NCBI RefSeq assembly: GCF_046630315.1
Contig: NZ_LQBD01000036.1
Location: 124,001-188,000 of the forward strand
Length of the DNA: 64,000 nucleotides
Reading direction: 5' to 3'
DNA from: Brucella anthropi_A
GTDB taxonomy: Bacteria > Pseudomonadota > Alphaproteobacteria > Rhizobiales > Rhizobiaceae
Part shown: one piece after another, positions 25,292 through 35,600 of the stretch
How the letters are laid out: every line of letters starts with the position of its first letter
Position numbering within the stretch: position 1 is the first letter of the stretch
Notes under the pieces: model-generated
The model's input: only the letters and a program-made list of their open reading frames with translations
Databases searched by the model: none
What the model was told of the DNA's origin: nothing
Translations under genes and position numbers: made by a program

Positions 25292-27580
25292 ATGGCATCG
25301 CGTGACGATAAAAACCGGCGCATCGAACCTTCCTTCGGTGGCGAAGAGAAAAAGGATGACGAGGTTTTTCGCGTTGACGAGGAGGATCGCATGGCCCGCA
25401 CGCAGCAGCGCCGACGCAGGCAATCCGACGATGGGGAGCCGCGCTCTTCACGCAGAGCCAGGAAAAAGTCGCGCGGCTTCTTCGGCTTTCTGCGCCGCGC
25501 ATTCTATTGGTGCCTCGTGCTGGGATTATGGGGCGGCATCGCCTTTGCCGGGATATTGGTCTATTTCGCAGCCAAGATGCCGCCGACGACCGATTGGGCC
25601 ATTCCGGATCGCCCGCCCAATGTGCGCATTGTCGATGTCAACGGCAATCTGATCGCCAATCGCGGCACCACCGGCGGCGAGGCCATCGGCCTGCACGAAA
25701 TGTCGCCCTATATTCCACAGGCGGTCATCGCCATCGAGGACCGGCGCTTCTATTCGCATTTCGGCATTGATCCTATCGGCCTTACCCGCGCGGTTGTAAC
25801 CAACCTCGTTTCGGGCCGGGCCGTTCAGGGCGGGTCCACACTCACGCAGCAGCTTGCCAAGAACCTGTTTCTTTCTCCCGACCGCACGCTGGAGCGCAAG
25901 GTACAGGAAGTCATGCTCGCCTTGTGGCTTGAGCACAAATACACCAAGGACCAGATATTGGAGATGTATCTGAACCGGGTCTATCTCGGGTCCGGCGCTT
26001 TTGGCGTCGATGCGGCGTCACGGCGTTACTTCAACAAATCGGCCAAGGACGTGAACCTGATGGAGGCGGCAACCCTTGCCGGTCTTCTGAAAGCACCCTC
26101 GCGCCTTTCGCCTGCCCGCGATCCGGAAGCCGCCGCCGCGCGTGCCAAGCTGGTGCTTGGCGCCATGCGCGAGGAAGGCATGGTGGATGACAGCCAGATG
26201 GCCATCGCCGAAAGCGAACCGATGACGCGCGCGCCATCCTACTGGCAAGGGTCGGAAAACTACGTTGCCGACAAGGTGGTGGCGGAACTGCCCGAGCTGA
26301 TCGGCGAGGCGAAAGACGATATCACCGTCCAGACCACTATTGATCTCAACCTGCAACGCGCTGGCGAAGAAGCGATCAAGGACCAGATCTCCCAGAACGG
26401 GAAAAAGATGAATGCCAGCCAGGGCGCGCTTGTCTCCATCGACAGCACCGGCGCGGTGCGCGCCATGGTCGGCGGCGTCGATTATGCGACAAGCCAGTTC
26501 GACCGTGTGACGGATGCACGCCGCCAGCCGGCCTCCTCTTTCAAGCCCTTCGTCTACCTGTCCGCACTGGAACAGGGACGCACGCCGGATTCGGTGCGCA
26601 ATGACGCGCCGGTGCGCATCGGCAAATGGACGCCCAGCAACGATAACGGCAAATATATGGGGCCGGTCACGCTCGCGACCGCGCTGTCGCATTCGCTGAA
26701 CTCGGTTGCCGCGCAGCTCGTGATGGAAGTCGGCCCGCAGACGGTGATCGATACGGCCCACCGGCTTGGCGTGCAGTCGAAACTCGAGCCGAATGCCTCG
26801 CTGGCGCTCGGCACATCGGAGGTGACGCTGCTGGAACTGACCGATGCCTATGTGCCGTTTGCCAATGGCGGCTATCGCGCGCCGGTCTATTTCATCACCA
26901 AGGTGACGGATTCGGACGGCAAGGTCCTTTATCAGAAGGAAGACGGCGTCGGCCCGCGTGTCATCGACGAACGCAATGTCGGCATGATGAACGCCATGCT
27001 GCGGCGCACCGTGGAAGACGGAACGGCCAAGCGCGCCGCCTTCGGCTGGCCCGCCGCGGGCAAGACCGGCACCAGCCAGAATTTCCGTGATGCCTGGTTC
27101 GTCGGCTATACGGCCAATCTCACCACCGGCGTATGGTTCGGCAATGACGATGGCAAGGGGATGAAGCGCGTATTCGGTGCGACGCTTCCCGTTGCAGCGT
27201 GGAAAAGCTTCATGAAGGAAGCGCATAAGGGCGTGCCCGTGGCAGAGCTTCCGGGCCATTACGATATTCAGAACATCGTTCCCGGCGGCAGCGATGGCAT
27301 CGACCCGAATGCGCCTTACGATCCCGGCATGATGCCGCAGGAGCCCTATGGCAATCAGCCGATGGCGGGCAATGGCGATGACGGCTACTGGCCGCCTGCG
27401 CCCGATTCTCCGGTCCGCAGCGGCATCCAGCAGTCGAGCCAGACCGGACCTGCGAGCTATCCGGCCAACGGCAATGACACTTATCGCCCGATGCCGCCCG
27501 GTGATGTGGGTGGCGGGCAACCGCAGCAGTCAGGAAAGTCCACGACCTTGCTCGACATCATCATGGGTAATTCGCAATAG
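25292..27580 (+). CDS. penicillin-binding protein 1A (class A, bifunctional)
   Basis: Predicted 762-residue inner-membrane peptidoglycan synthase. The cytoplasmic N-terminus is very basic (RRARKKSR) and is followed by one transmembrane helix (about 67-92). The GT51 glycosyltransferase domain has AIEDRRFYSHFGIDP, GGSTLTQQLAKNLFLS and LNRVYLGSGAFGV. The transpeptidase domain has the Ser-x-x-Lys in PASSFKPF, the S-x-N in SHSLNSVA and KTGT in AGKTGTSQNFRDAW. The tail (from about 660) is Pro/Gln/Gly-rich. Both catalytic domains look intact. The first in-frame ATG (25292) is used; one at 25391 is also possible. The clinical target of beta-lactams is the transpeptidase serine. Confidence 0.94.
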   Translation: MASRDDKNRRIEPSFGGEEKKDDEVFRVDEEDRMARTQQRRRRQSDDGEPRSSRRARKKSRGFFGFLRRAFYWCLVLGLWGGIAFAGILVYFAAKMPPTTDWAIPDRPPNVRIVDVNGNLIANRGTTGGEAIGLHEMSPYIPQAVIAIEDRRFYSHFGIDPIGLTRAVVTNLVSGRAVQGGSTLTQQLAKNLFLSPDRTLERKVQEVMLALWLEHKYTKDQILEMYLNRVYLGSGAFGVDAASRRYFNKSAKDVNLMEAATLAGLLKAPSRLSPARDPEAAAARAKLVLGAMREEGMVDDSQMAIAESEPMTRAPSYWQGSENYVADKVVAELPELIGEAKDDITVQTTIDLNLQRAGEEAIKDQISQNGKKMNASQGALVSIDSTGAVRAMVGGVDYATSQFDRVTDARRQPASSFKPFVYLSALEQGRTPDSVRNDAPVRIGKWTPSNDNGKYMGPVTLATALSHSLNSVAAQLVMEVGPQTVIDTAHRLGVQSKLEPNASLALGTSEVTLLELTDAYVPFANGGYRAPVYFITKVTDSDGKVLYQKEDGVGPRVIDERNVGMMNAMLRRTVEDGTAKRAAFGWPAAGKTGTSQNFRDAWFVGYTANLTTGVWFGNDDGKGMKRVFGATLPVAAWKSFMKEAHKGVPVAELPGHYDIQNIVPGGSDGIDPNAPYDPGMMPQEPYGNQPMAGNGDDGYWPPAPDSPVRSGIQQSSQTGPASYPANGNDTYRPMPPGDVGGGQPQQSGKSTTLLDIIMGNSQ

Positions 27581-27710
27581 GATGAGTGATGGCCATCGCG
27601 ACCGTTGGTCATGACTCGCGATCAAGTGAAGCAGCTTCGATGCAAGCTTGTTAATTCCCCTCGAAATCTTGAGCCGCTTGGTCTATTCAAGATTGGAGAG
27701 CGAGGTTTCC

Positions 27711-28502
27711 ATGTCCCAAGTCCCCCAAAAAGACGTTTCCGGTTCCGCAGCGCCCAAGGCGGATACCGAGCGTAAAACCCTGGTCCTGACCGGGGCCAGC
27801 CGTGGCATCGGCCACGCGACGGTGAAGCGTTTTTCGCGCGCCGGGTGGCGCGTCATCACCTGCTCGCGACAGGATTTTTCCGACAATTGCCCATGGCCCG
27901 CAGGCCCCGAAGACCACATCAAGGTCGATCTGGCCGATCAGGAAGATGTCGGCAAGGCAATCGCCGAAATCCGCCGCCGTCTCGAGGCCAATGGCAGCAA
28001 GCTGCACGCATTGGTCAACAATGCGGGCATTTCGCCGAAGGCGGAAGGCGGACGCCGCATGAACTCCATCGAAACACCGATGGCGGTCTGGCGCGATGTG
28101 TTCCAGGTGAACTTCATGGCGCCGATCATGCTGGCGCGCGGCCTGTTCAAGGAACTGGAAGCAGCCCAGGGTTCGGTCGTCAACGTGACCTCCATCGCCG
28201 GCAGCCGCGTGCACCCCTTCGCCGGAACAGCCTATGCAACGTCAAAGGCCGCACTGGCCGCATTGACCCGCGAAATGGCGTCCGACTTTGGGCCTTATGG
28301 CATCCGCGTCAATGCCATTGCGCCCGGCGAAATCGATACGGCGATCCTTTCGCCGGGAACCGACAAGCTGGTGGAACAGCTTCCCATGCGCCGCCTCGGC
28401 AAGACATCGGAAGTGGCGGAAACCATCTACTTCCTCTGTTCAGAGGCTTCATCCTATGTGACGGGGTCGGAAATTCACATCAATGGCGGCCAGCACGTCT
28501 GA
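27711..28502 (+). CDS. short-chain dehydrogenase/reductase
   Basis: Predicted 263-residue classical SDR. The NAD(P)-binding motif is TGASRGIGHA, the structural NNAG is at NNAGISPKA, and the catalytic Ser, Tyr and Lys lie in NVTSIAGSR and YATSKAALAALTR. The C-terminal sequence EIHINGGQHV is typical of 3-oxoacyl-ACP-reductase-like members. The frame opens at a TTG at 27648, but GAGCGAGG precedes the ATG at 27711. The substrate is unknown. A strong terminator follows, so it is probably a single-gene unit. Confidence 0.92.
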   Translation: MSQVPQKDVSGSAAPKADTERKTLVLTGASRGIGHATVKRFSRAGWRVITCSRQDFSDNCPWPAGPEDHIKVDLADQEDVGKAIAEIRRRLEANGSKLHALVNNAGISPKAEGGRRMNSIETPMAVWRDVFQVNFMAPIMLARGLFKELEAAQGSVVNVTSIAGSRVHPFAGTAYATSKAALAALTREMASDFGPYGIRVNAIAPGEIDTAILSPGTDKLVEQLPMRRLGKTSEVAETIYFLCSEASSYVTGSEIHINGGQHV

Positions 28503-28511
28503 TAACCTTAG

Positions 28512-28543
28512 AAAGCGCGGAGATTGAAATTCTCCGCGCTTTT
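28512..28543 (+). terminator. intrinsic terminator after the SDR gene
   Basis: AAAGCGCGGAGA (28512-28523) and TCTCCGCGCTTT (28531-28542) form a perfect 12-bp stem with a 7-base loop, then T's. Confidence 0.88.
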
Positions 28544-28589
28544 GTGCTTATGTCTTTTTCAATCGATTTAACAGCTGAGTTGTGCCTTC

Positions 28590-29516
28590 ATGATCCTGTG
28601 TTGCGGTGAATCCCTGATCGACATGCTGCCACGCGAAACAGCAGGCGGAGAGACCGCGTTCCAGCCCTTTGCGGGCGGCTCCGTCTTCAACACGGCCATT
28701 GCGCTGGGACGGCTCGACGTTCCAACCGGGTTCTTTTCCGGCATTTCATCGGATTTTTTCGGCGAGGTGCTGCGCGATAATCTGGCGCGATCCAATGTCG
28801 ATTATTCCTTTGCCGCAATCTCGGATCGCCCAACCACGCTGGCTTTCGTGCGTCTGGTGGACGGACAGGCACGCTATGCCTTCTATGATGAAAACACTGC
28901 GGGCCGCATGCTGGCCGAAAGCGACCTGCCCTATGTCGATGATGCCGTCGACGCGATGCTGTTTGGCTGCATCAGCCTGATTTCCGAACCCTGCGGCAGC
29001 GTCTATGAAGCGCTGATGACGCGCGAAGCCCCAAGACGCATCATGTTCCTCGACCCGAATATCCGCGCAAGCTTTATCACCGACCGCGATAAACACCTCA
29101 AGCGCATGAAGCGTATGATCGCGCTGGCCGATATCGTGAAGCTTTCCGATGAAGACCTGGCCTGGTTCGGCGAGAAGGGCAGCCACGACGAAATTGCCGC
29201 CGAATGGCTGAAGCTTGGACCGAAACTGGTGGTCATCACCAAGGGTGCGCATGGCGCCGATGCCTATACGGCCAAGGCGACCGTGCGCGTGCCGGGCGTG
29301 AAAGTGGATGTGGTCGACACTGTCGGCGCGGGCGACACGGTCAATGCGGGCATTCTTGCCAGCCTTCACGATCAGGGCCTTCTCGACAAGAACGCGCTTG
29401 CAGACCTCACCGAAGACCAGATCCATTCCGCTGTCGCGCTCGGCGTCCGGGCTGCTGCGGTGACTGTCGCGCGCGCAGGCGCAAACCCGCCCTGGGCGCA
29501 CGAAATGAAGGATTGA
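28590..29516 (+). CDS. PfkB-family carbohydrate kinase, probable fructokinase
   Basis: Predicted 308-residue ribokinase-type sugar kinase. The N-terminal motif CCGESLIDMLP and substrate-binding PFAGGSVFNTAIALGRL are typical of bacterial fructokinases. The catalytic Asp and anion hole are in DTVGAGDTVNAGIL. It should phosphorylate a sugar (fructose most likely) with ATP in the cytosol. The methyltransferase gene follows by 22 bases on the same strand. The exact sugar is an inference from family resemblance. Confidence 0.88.
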   Translation: MILCCGESLIDMLPRETAGGETAFQPFAGGSVFNTAIALGRLDVPTGFFSGISSDFFGEVLRDNLARSNVDYSFAAISDRPTTLAFVRLVDGQARYAFYDENTAGRMLAESDLPYVDDAVDAMLFGCISLISEPCGSVYEALMTREAPRRIMFLDPNIRASFITDRDKHLKRMKRMIALADIVKLSDEDLAWFGEKGSHDEIAAEWLKLGPKLVVITKGAHGADAYTAKATVRVPGVKVDVVDTVGAGDTVNAGILASLHDQGLLDKNALADLTEDQIHSAVALGVRAAAVTVARAGANPPWAHEMKD

Positions 29517-29538
29517 CGCAGGGAACGAGCGACCGGCC

Positions 29539-30276
29539 ATGGCCCAGAATATTTATGACCGAGACGATTTCTTCACCGCATACAGCCAGTTGCCGCGCTC
29601 GGTACATGGGCTGGAAGGCGCGCCGGAATGGCCCCTCGTCCGCTCGCTCCTGCCCGATCTGACAGGCCGTGACATTGCCGATCTCGGTTGCGGCTTCGGC
29701 TGGTTTTGCCGCTTCGCCCGCGAAAACGGGGCTGCCTCCATCACCGGCTACGATCTTTCGGAAAATATGCTGGAACGCGCGCGCCGCGACACCGATGACG
29801 ATGCGGTGCGCTATATTCAGGCGGATATGGAAGCGCTGGAGCTTCCGGAGGCAAGCTTCGATCTCGTCTATAGTTCGCTGGCCTTTCACTATATCCGTGA
29901 CTTCCCGCGTCTTTTGAAGACGATCCATGCGGCTTTGCGGCCGGAAGGTCGCCTTGTTTTCACGATCGAGCATCCGATCTTCATGGCCTCTCTTGCGCCG
30001 GGCTGGGTCGAGGACGGCAATGGCCGGAAGCACTGGCCGGTCGACCATTATGCCATGGAGGGCGAGCGGCGAACCGACTGGCTGGCCGAAGGCGTCATCA
30101 AATATCACCGCCGTCTCGGCACCACAGTCAATGCGCTGATCGAAGCCGGATTTGTCATCAACCGGCTGGAGGAATGGCATCCCTCGCCGGAGCAGATCGC
30201 GGCATGGCCGGCGCTGTCGGAGGAAATGGAGCGCCCCATGCTGATGACGCTTTCCGTCAGCCGACAGACTGCTTGA
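29539..30276 (+). CDS. class I SAM-dependent methyltransferase
   Basis: Predicted 245-residue methyltransferase. Motif I is DIADLGCGFGWFCRFA, the acidic motif II GYDLSENMLERAR, and the post-motif strand LVYSSLAFHYI, as in UbiE/COQ5- and TAM-like small-molecule methyltransferases. Substrate unknown. It follows fructokinase closely and precedes the broken phzF-like gene by 64 bases on the same strand. Confidence 0.9.
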   Translation: MAQNIYDRDDFFTAYSQLPRSVHGLEGAPEWPLVRSLLPDLTGRDIADLGCGFGWFCRFARENGAASITGYDLSENMLERARRDTDDDAVRYIQADMEALELPEASFDLVYSSLAFHYIRDFPRLLKTIHAALRPEGRLVFTIEHPIFMASLAPGWVEDGNGRKHWPVDHYAMEGERRTDWLAEGVIKYHRRLGTTVNALIEAGFVINRLEEWHPSPEQIAAWPALSEEMERPMLMTLSVSRQTA

Positions 30277-30340
30277 CCCGCCACATTTCACGCCTTTTAT
30301 AGGGGTGGGCGGGCACGAATCAGACTGGCGAGGAGAAACC

Positions 30341-31163
30341 ATGGACGTGTTGCGCATTGCAGCCTTTTCGCAAGGCAATCAGGGCGGCAATCCCGCCGGA
30401 GTATCGATCACCGATCACATGCCCTCCCCGCAAGACATGCAGAAAATCGCCAAGGATGTCGGCTTTTCCGAAACCGCCTTTGCCGCACCGGAAGGCGACA
30501 GCTGGCGGGTGCGGTATTTTGCGCCGGAGATGGAAGTTCCGTTTTGCGGCCATGCCACGATTGCACTTGGCGCGGCTCTTGCCATGCGCGAAGGCGATGG
30601 CCGTTTCGCGCTCAAGCTTAACAATGGCGATATCAGCGTCGAGGGCCGCAAGGAAGGCGACCTGTTTGCGGCCAGCCTGCAATCGCCGCCGACGCGCCAG
30701 CGCGCCGCCAATGACGCGGAAGTGGACCAGGCGCTGGCGCTGTTCAATTTCGAAAGGGACGATCTGGCGCCCGGCCTCACACCGGCACTGATCCATGCCG
30801 GGGCAGACCATATCATGCTGCCGCTTCGCTCACGCGAGAAGCTCGCCTCAATGCATTACGACATGGCGCGCGGGCGCATCCTGATGAAGCGGCAAGGCTG
30901 GACGACGATCCTGCTCATCTATTCCGAAACGCTTCCACAGCCGCAATCCGTTTGCCTCGGGCGGGGTGTATGAAGACCCGGCCACCGGCGCGGCCACGGC
31001 GGCCTTCGCCGCCTATCTGCGCGATAGCGGCTGGCCGCATGGCGGCGAGATCGAAGTGTTTCAGGGTGAGGATATGGGCAGCCCGTCACACCTGCGCGCC
31101 CAGATCGGCAATGAACGCGGCGGCTCTATTCGCGTTTCCGGCACAGCGCGGCTGATGGAATAG
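30341..31163 (+). pseudogene. phzF-like isomerase gene with a frameshift
   Basis: Two overlapping frames together make one PhzF/diaminopimelate-epimerase-fold protein. Residues from the ATG at 30341 (AGGAG upstream) read MDVLRIAAF, GNPAGV, VGFSETAF and EVPFCGHATIALGAAL. The C-terminal half (RNPFASGGVYEDPATGAATAAFAAYL, to the TAG at 31161) lies in the next frame. The break is between about 30926 and 30935, where one extra base (or two missing) shifts IYSET onto FHSRNPF. As it stands the first frame ends at a TGA at 30971, losing the conserved EDPATGAA motif. It is either a pseudogene or a sequencing error. PhzF-like proteins of this type have no firmly known substrate. Confidence 0.88.
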
Positions 31164-31164
31164 A

Positions 31165-31205
31165 GCATGTCTCCCGAAAGTGGAAACCGGTTTCGGGAGG
31201 CATGC
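31165..31205. repeat. palindromic intergenic repeat
   Basis: GCATGTCTCCCGAAA (31165-31179) pairs with TTTCGGGAGGCATGC (31191-31205) with one T-G wobble around an 11-base loop. It begins right after the phzF-like stop. The sequence resembles the short palindromes commonly dispersed in Brucella and related genomes. It could also end transcription of the convergent neighbours. Confidence 0.7.
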
Positions 31206-31235
31206 GTAAAAACAAATAGACAGAGCTACAGTTCG

Positions 31236-32540
31236 TCAGACCTTGACGAGCTGCTCCACCCGCGCCTCATTTCCGAAGAATTTGAGATAGCGCGCCACTT
31301 CCTTGGGATCGCCGGTCGCCTTTTGCGGATTGTCGGAAAGCTTGACCGCCGGATGGCCGTTGGCATCCGTTACCTTGCAGACCAGCGAAATGGCATTCAG
31401 CCCTTCAATTTGCTTCGGGGCACAGCCCGCAAAATCATTGGTGAGGTTGGTGCCCCAGCCGAAACTCATGCGCACCCGTCCCTCGAAATGACGATAGGTT
31501 TCCTCGATCGTATCCACGTCGAGCGCGTCGGAAAAGATCAGCAGCTTTTCGCGCGGGTCCTTGCCGCGTGACTTCCACCATTCGATGATGCGTTCGCCGC
31601 CTTCAATCGGCGGGGCGCTGTCGGGGCGAAAGCCGGTCCAGTCGGCAACCCAGTCCGGCGCATCGCGCAGGAAGGCAGCCGTGCCGAAGGCATCCGGCAG
31701 CACGATCAGAAGATTGCCGCCATAATAGCGGTTCCAGTCCTGCAGCACGCGATAGGGTGCCGAGCGCAATTCATCGTCATTCATGGCGAGAGCTGCCAGC
31801 ACCATCGGCAATTCATGCGCATTGGTGCCGAGCGCTTCAAGGTCGGTATCCATGGCCAGCAGCACATTGCTGGTGCCGGTGAAGGCATCGCCGATACCTT
31901 CCTTCAGCGCTTCCACGCACCAGCGCTGCCACAGGAAGGAATGGCGGCGGCGTGTGCCGAAATCGGAAATCTTCAGGCCCGGAAGCTGGCGCAGACGCTC
32001 GACCTTGCTCCACATCTTCGCCTTGGCGCGGGCATAAAGCACGTCCAGCGAAAATGGTCCGAGATTTTTCATCGCCGCGCGCGAGCGCAGTTCATTGATG
32101 ATGGCAAGGGCCGGAATTTCCCACATGGTCGTGTGTGACCATGCGCCATGGAAATGCAGCTCGTACTGGCCGTCCTTGCGGCGCAGATCATATTCCGGCA
32201 GCTGGAAATCATGCAGCCAGTTCAGGAATTCGGGCTGGAAAATCTGCTTGCGGCCATAGAAGCTGTTACCCGCCAGCCAGATCATTTCCTTTTTGGAAAA
32301 GCGCAGCGTGCGGGCATGGTCGAGCTGCGCGCGCAATTCGCCCTCATCGATCTCATCGGCAAGGCGCACGGAGGTCGTGCGGTTGATGAGCGAGAAGGTT
32401 GCATCCACCTTGGGGTAAAGGCCCCAGATCATCTGCAGCATCAAAAGCTTGTAGAAATCCGTATCCAGAAGGCTGCGGACAATGGGATCGAGCTTCCATG
32501 CGTGATTGTAGACGCGGCGCGCAATATCAGTCTTGGCCAT
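31236..32540 (-). CDS. pncB: nicotinate phosphoribosyltransferase
   Basis: Predicted 434-residue cytosolic enzyme that joins nicotinate to PRPP (with ATP) to give nicotinate mononucleotide in NAD salvage. LLDTDFYKLLMLQMIW, ELRSRAAMKN, FGTRRRHSFLWQRW and FTGTSNVLLAM are characteristic, with the last carrying the substrate-site Thr-Gly-Thr-Ser. The frame opens further upstream (32636), but GGAGGC precedes the ATG at 32540 (MAKTDIARR). Salvage matters in Brucella, which often needs nicotinate. No NAD regulator site is seen. Confidence 0.94.
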   Translation of the reverse strand: MAKTDIARRVYNHAWKLDPIVRSLLDTDFYKLLMLQMIWGLYPKVDATFSLINRTTSVRLADEIDEGELRAQLDHARTLRFSKKEMIWLAGNSFYGRKQIFQPEFLNWLHDFQLPEYDLRRKDGQYELHFHGAWSHTTMWEIPALAIINELRSRAAMKNLGPFSLDVLYARAKAKMWSKVERLRQLPGLKISDFGTRRRHSFLWQRWCVEALKEGIGDAFTGTSNVLLAMDTDLEALGTNAHELPMVLAALAMNDDELRSAPYRVLQDWNRYYGGNLLIVLPDAFGTAAFLRDAPDWVADWTGFRPDSAPPIEGGERIIEWWKSRGKDPREKLLIFSDALDVDTIEETYRHFEGRVRMSFGWGTNLTNDFAGCAPKQIEGLNAISLVCKVTDANGHPAVKLSDNPQKATGDPKEVARYLKFFGNEARVEQLVKV

Positions 32541-32599
32541 GACGGCCTCCATTGCATGATCATATGCTTCAACCAAACCAAATGCTTGGCAGCAAAAAG

Positions 32600-32625
32600 A
32601 AAGGCGGGTTTTCACCCGCCTTTTT
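32600..32625. terminator. bidirectional terminator downstream of cgs
   Basis: AAAGGCGGGT (32600-32609) and ACCCGCCTTT (32614-32623) form a perfect stem around TTTC. T-runs on both strands. It starts 8 bases past the cgs stop on the minus strand. Confidence 0.85.
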
Positions 32626-32632
32626 AGTCGCT

Positions 32633-35600
32633 TCACTTCTGTTTGGGAAGCTCTACGACGATTTCATGTTCGCCGTCCGGCTTGATCGGCACGCCTTCAT
32701 CCGGCTTGCCGACCTTGCGGCCATTGAGCTTCACCGCCTTGTCCTTGGCACCCGCCACGACCTTCACGCGGTAGAGCGCTTCGCCAAAGCGAAGTTCCGC
32801 TTCATAGCCGTCCCATTCCGGCGGCAGGGCCGGATCGAGATGCAGGCGGTCGCCGCGCCTGGTGACGCCGAGGATACCTTCCGTCGCCACACGGTAGAAC
32901 CAGCCGGCGGAGCCGGTATACCAGGTCCAGCCGCCCTGTCCGCGACGCGGCTCGACGGAATAGATGTCGGCTGCGATCACATAAGGCTCGACACGGTAGA
33001 TATCCGGGTTGCGGCCATGGCTGACCGGGCTGATGAGCGAGAACAGCTTCCATGCTTCCGCCGTCTTGCCCATGCGGGCGAGCGCCAGAATGGCCCAGGT
33101 CGCGCCATGGGTATACTGACCGCCATTCTCGCGGACGCCGGGCGGATAGCCCTTGATGTAGCCCGGCTCCTGAATGGTCACGTCGAAAGGCGGCGTGAAC
33201 AGACGCAGCAATTCGCCTTCGTCATCCAGCAGGTATTTTTCGAGCGAAGCCATCGCCTGTTCGGCACGCTTCGGATCGGCAACGCCGGACAGCACGCTCC
33301 AGGACTGCGCAATGGCATCGATCTGGCATTCGTCGCTGTCCTTCGAGCCAAGCGGCGCGCCATTGTCGTAAAAGCCGCGGCGATACCACTGGCCATCCCA
33401 ACCGTCGCGGTCGAGGGCCTTTGTCAGGCTTTCCAGATGCGCTTTCCAGATATCGACGCGCTTCTTGTCCTTGCGCGCTTCGGCAATCGGGATGAATTTG
33501 CCGAGCGTATAGGCAAGGAACCAGCCGAGCCACACGCTCTCGCCCTCGCCCTTCACGCCGACGAGATTCATGCCGTCGTTCCAGTCGCCGCCAAGGATCA
33601 GCGGCAGGCCGTGCTTGCCGGTTCGCGCCACCGCAAGATCGAGCGCCAGCGCGCAATGCTCATAGAGGCTTGCCGTCTGCTCGGAGATTTCCGGCTGATA
33701 GAAGGCATCGTGTTCGCCCTCCTCCAGCTTGCGCCCTGCGAGGAACGGCAGCTTTTCGTCGAGGATCGAGCGGTCGCCCGTCGTCTCGACATAAAGCGAG
33801 GCGCCATAGCCGAGCCAGACCACATCGTCCGAGATCAGCGTACGCACGCCCGCACCCGTGGCAGGCAGCCACCAATGCTGAACATCGCCTTCCGGGAACT
33901 GGCGCGATGCGGCATTGAGGATTTGCGCACGGGCAAGCGACGGATCGAGCAGAAGCAGCGACAGCGTGTCCTGCAACTGATCGCGGAAGCCGAACGCACC
34001 GCTTGCCTGATAGAAGGCGGCGCGCGCCCAGATACGGCAGGCAATCGCCTGATAAGGAAGCCAGCCATTGACCAGAAGGTCGAAAGCCGGATCGGGCGTC
34101 TTTACCTGAACGCGGTCGAACAGACCCTCCCAATGGCGCTTGGCGGCGGCAAGCCTGTCGCCGAACGAAACCTTGCGGGTCTCGGCGATCAGCGTCTTTG
34201 CCTGTTTCTGATCGGCGGCATTGCCGAGCAGGAAGACGATCTCACGCGCTTCGCCCGGCCCCACCTCGATATCGAGGGCGAGCGCGGCGCAAGGATCGCG
34301 GCCTGCCTCGACCGTGCCTGAAAGCGCCTTGCCAGCCAGCACGACCTCCGGCCTGTCCACCGAGCCGGTGGTGCCGATGAATTCGCTGCGGTCGGCAGTG
34401 ACGGATTGCGGCTTTTCGGTTGCGGCAAAGAAGGCGATCTGCCCGGACTTGTCGGGATGGTACGGATTGCCTGCAAAGAGCGCGCCCAGTTCCTCATCCT
34501 GCGACGGCACGATGAACGGCGCATTCTTGGCGCGGGCATTGCCCAGCACCCATTCGACATAGCCATAGATGCGCAGCTTGCGCTTGGATCGCCCCTTATT
34601 GGTGATCGTCAGGCGCGACAGGCGCACCGGCTTGTCCGCATCCACGATATGGGTCAGATCAAGCGCCAGCTCGCCATGCTGTGCCCCGAAGCTCGAATAG
34701 CCGTGGCCATGGCGCGCTTCATAGGTCACCGCCTCGTCGCGCAGCACGCTTGCGGTCGGCGCAAAGGTGCGGCCCGTTTCACGGTCGAGAATATAGATCG
34801 CCTCGCCCGGACGGTTCGTGACCGGATCGTTCGCCCATGGGGTGAGCTGATAATCGCGGCTGTTGCCTGCCCAGGTGAAGGCCGAACCTTCCGCCGAGAC
34901 ATGAAAACCGAAATTCGGATTGGCGATCACATTGATCCACGGATGCGGCGTGGTGGTGCGATTGTTGATGCGCACCACATAGGAGCCATCCTCCGCAAAA
35001 CCGCCATAGCCGTTCCAGAAGCGAAGATCGTCGCCGGATGGCACAGGACGGTTCACTGCTGGCTGGACCGCAGGCCGGCGTTCTTCCGTCCCGCGTTCGA
35101 TGGCGATGGGCGCAAGACCGGCAGCGCCCAGCCCCTGAGAGGACATCTGTGCCGAAGCCTGACCGACAATGGCGGTCTTGGCGTCGCGCGCGGCCAGATC
35201 GACGGTGATTTCCTCGCTGCGGCGCAATTGCTCGGCCAGCGAGCCGTTCTGTGCATGCATGACGATGCGCGCCGAAGCGAGCAGCGTGTTGTAGCTTTCG
35301 TCACTCATCTGGTCGCGACGGACCGCGAAGATGTGCGGCTGACCGCCGCCACGGGCGCGGAAGCCTTCGACGATCCAGTCGATGGCGCGCTGTGTGTCCT
35401 GCGCATAGGAGAAAGCGCGCTCGTTGACCGCCACGACATCGACGGTGAGGCCCTTCGAGCGCCAGTATTCCTGCGCGCGCAGCACGCCGCGCAACACGTC
35501 GAGATCGGCTTCGTTGTCGATGCGCAGCGCGAAGATCGGATAATCGCCGGAAATCGACATCGGCCACAGGTCCGACTGCTTGCCGAGGCCGCTGGCGATG

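Noticed and set aside
30920..30975. Programmed frameshifting to make full-length PhzF-like protein
   Set aside because: No slippery heptamer or downstream stimulatory structure is seen at the junction, and PhzF-family genes are not known to use recoding. A mutation or sequencing error is simpler.
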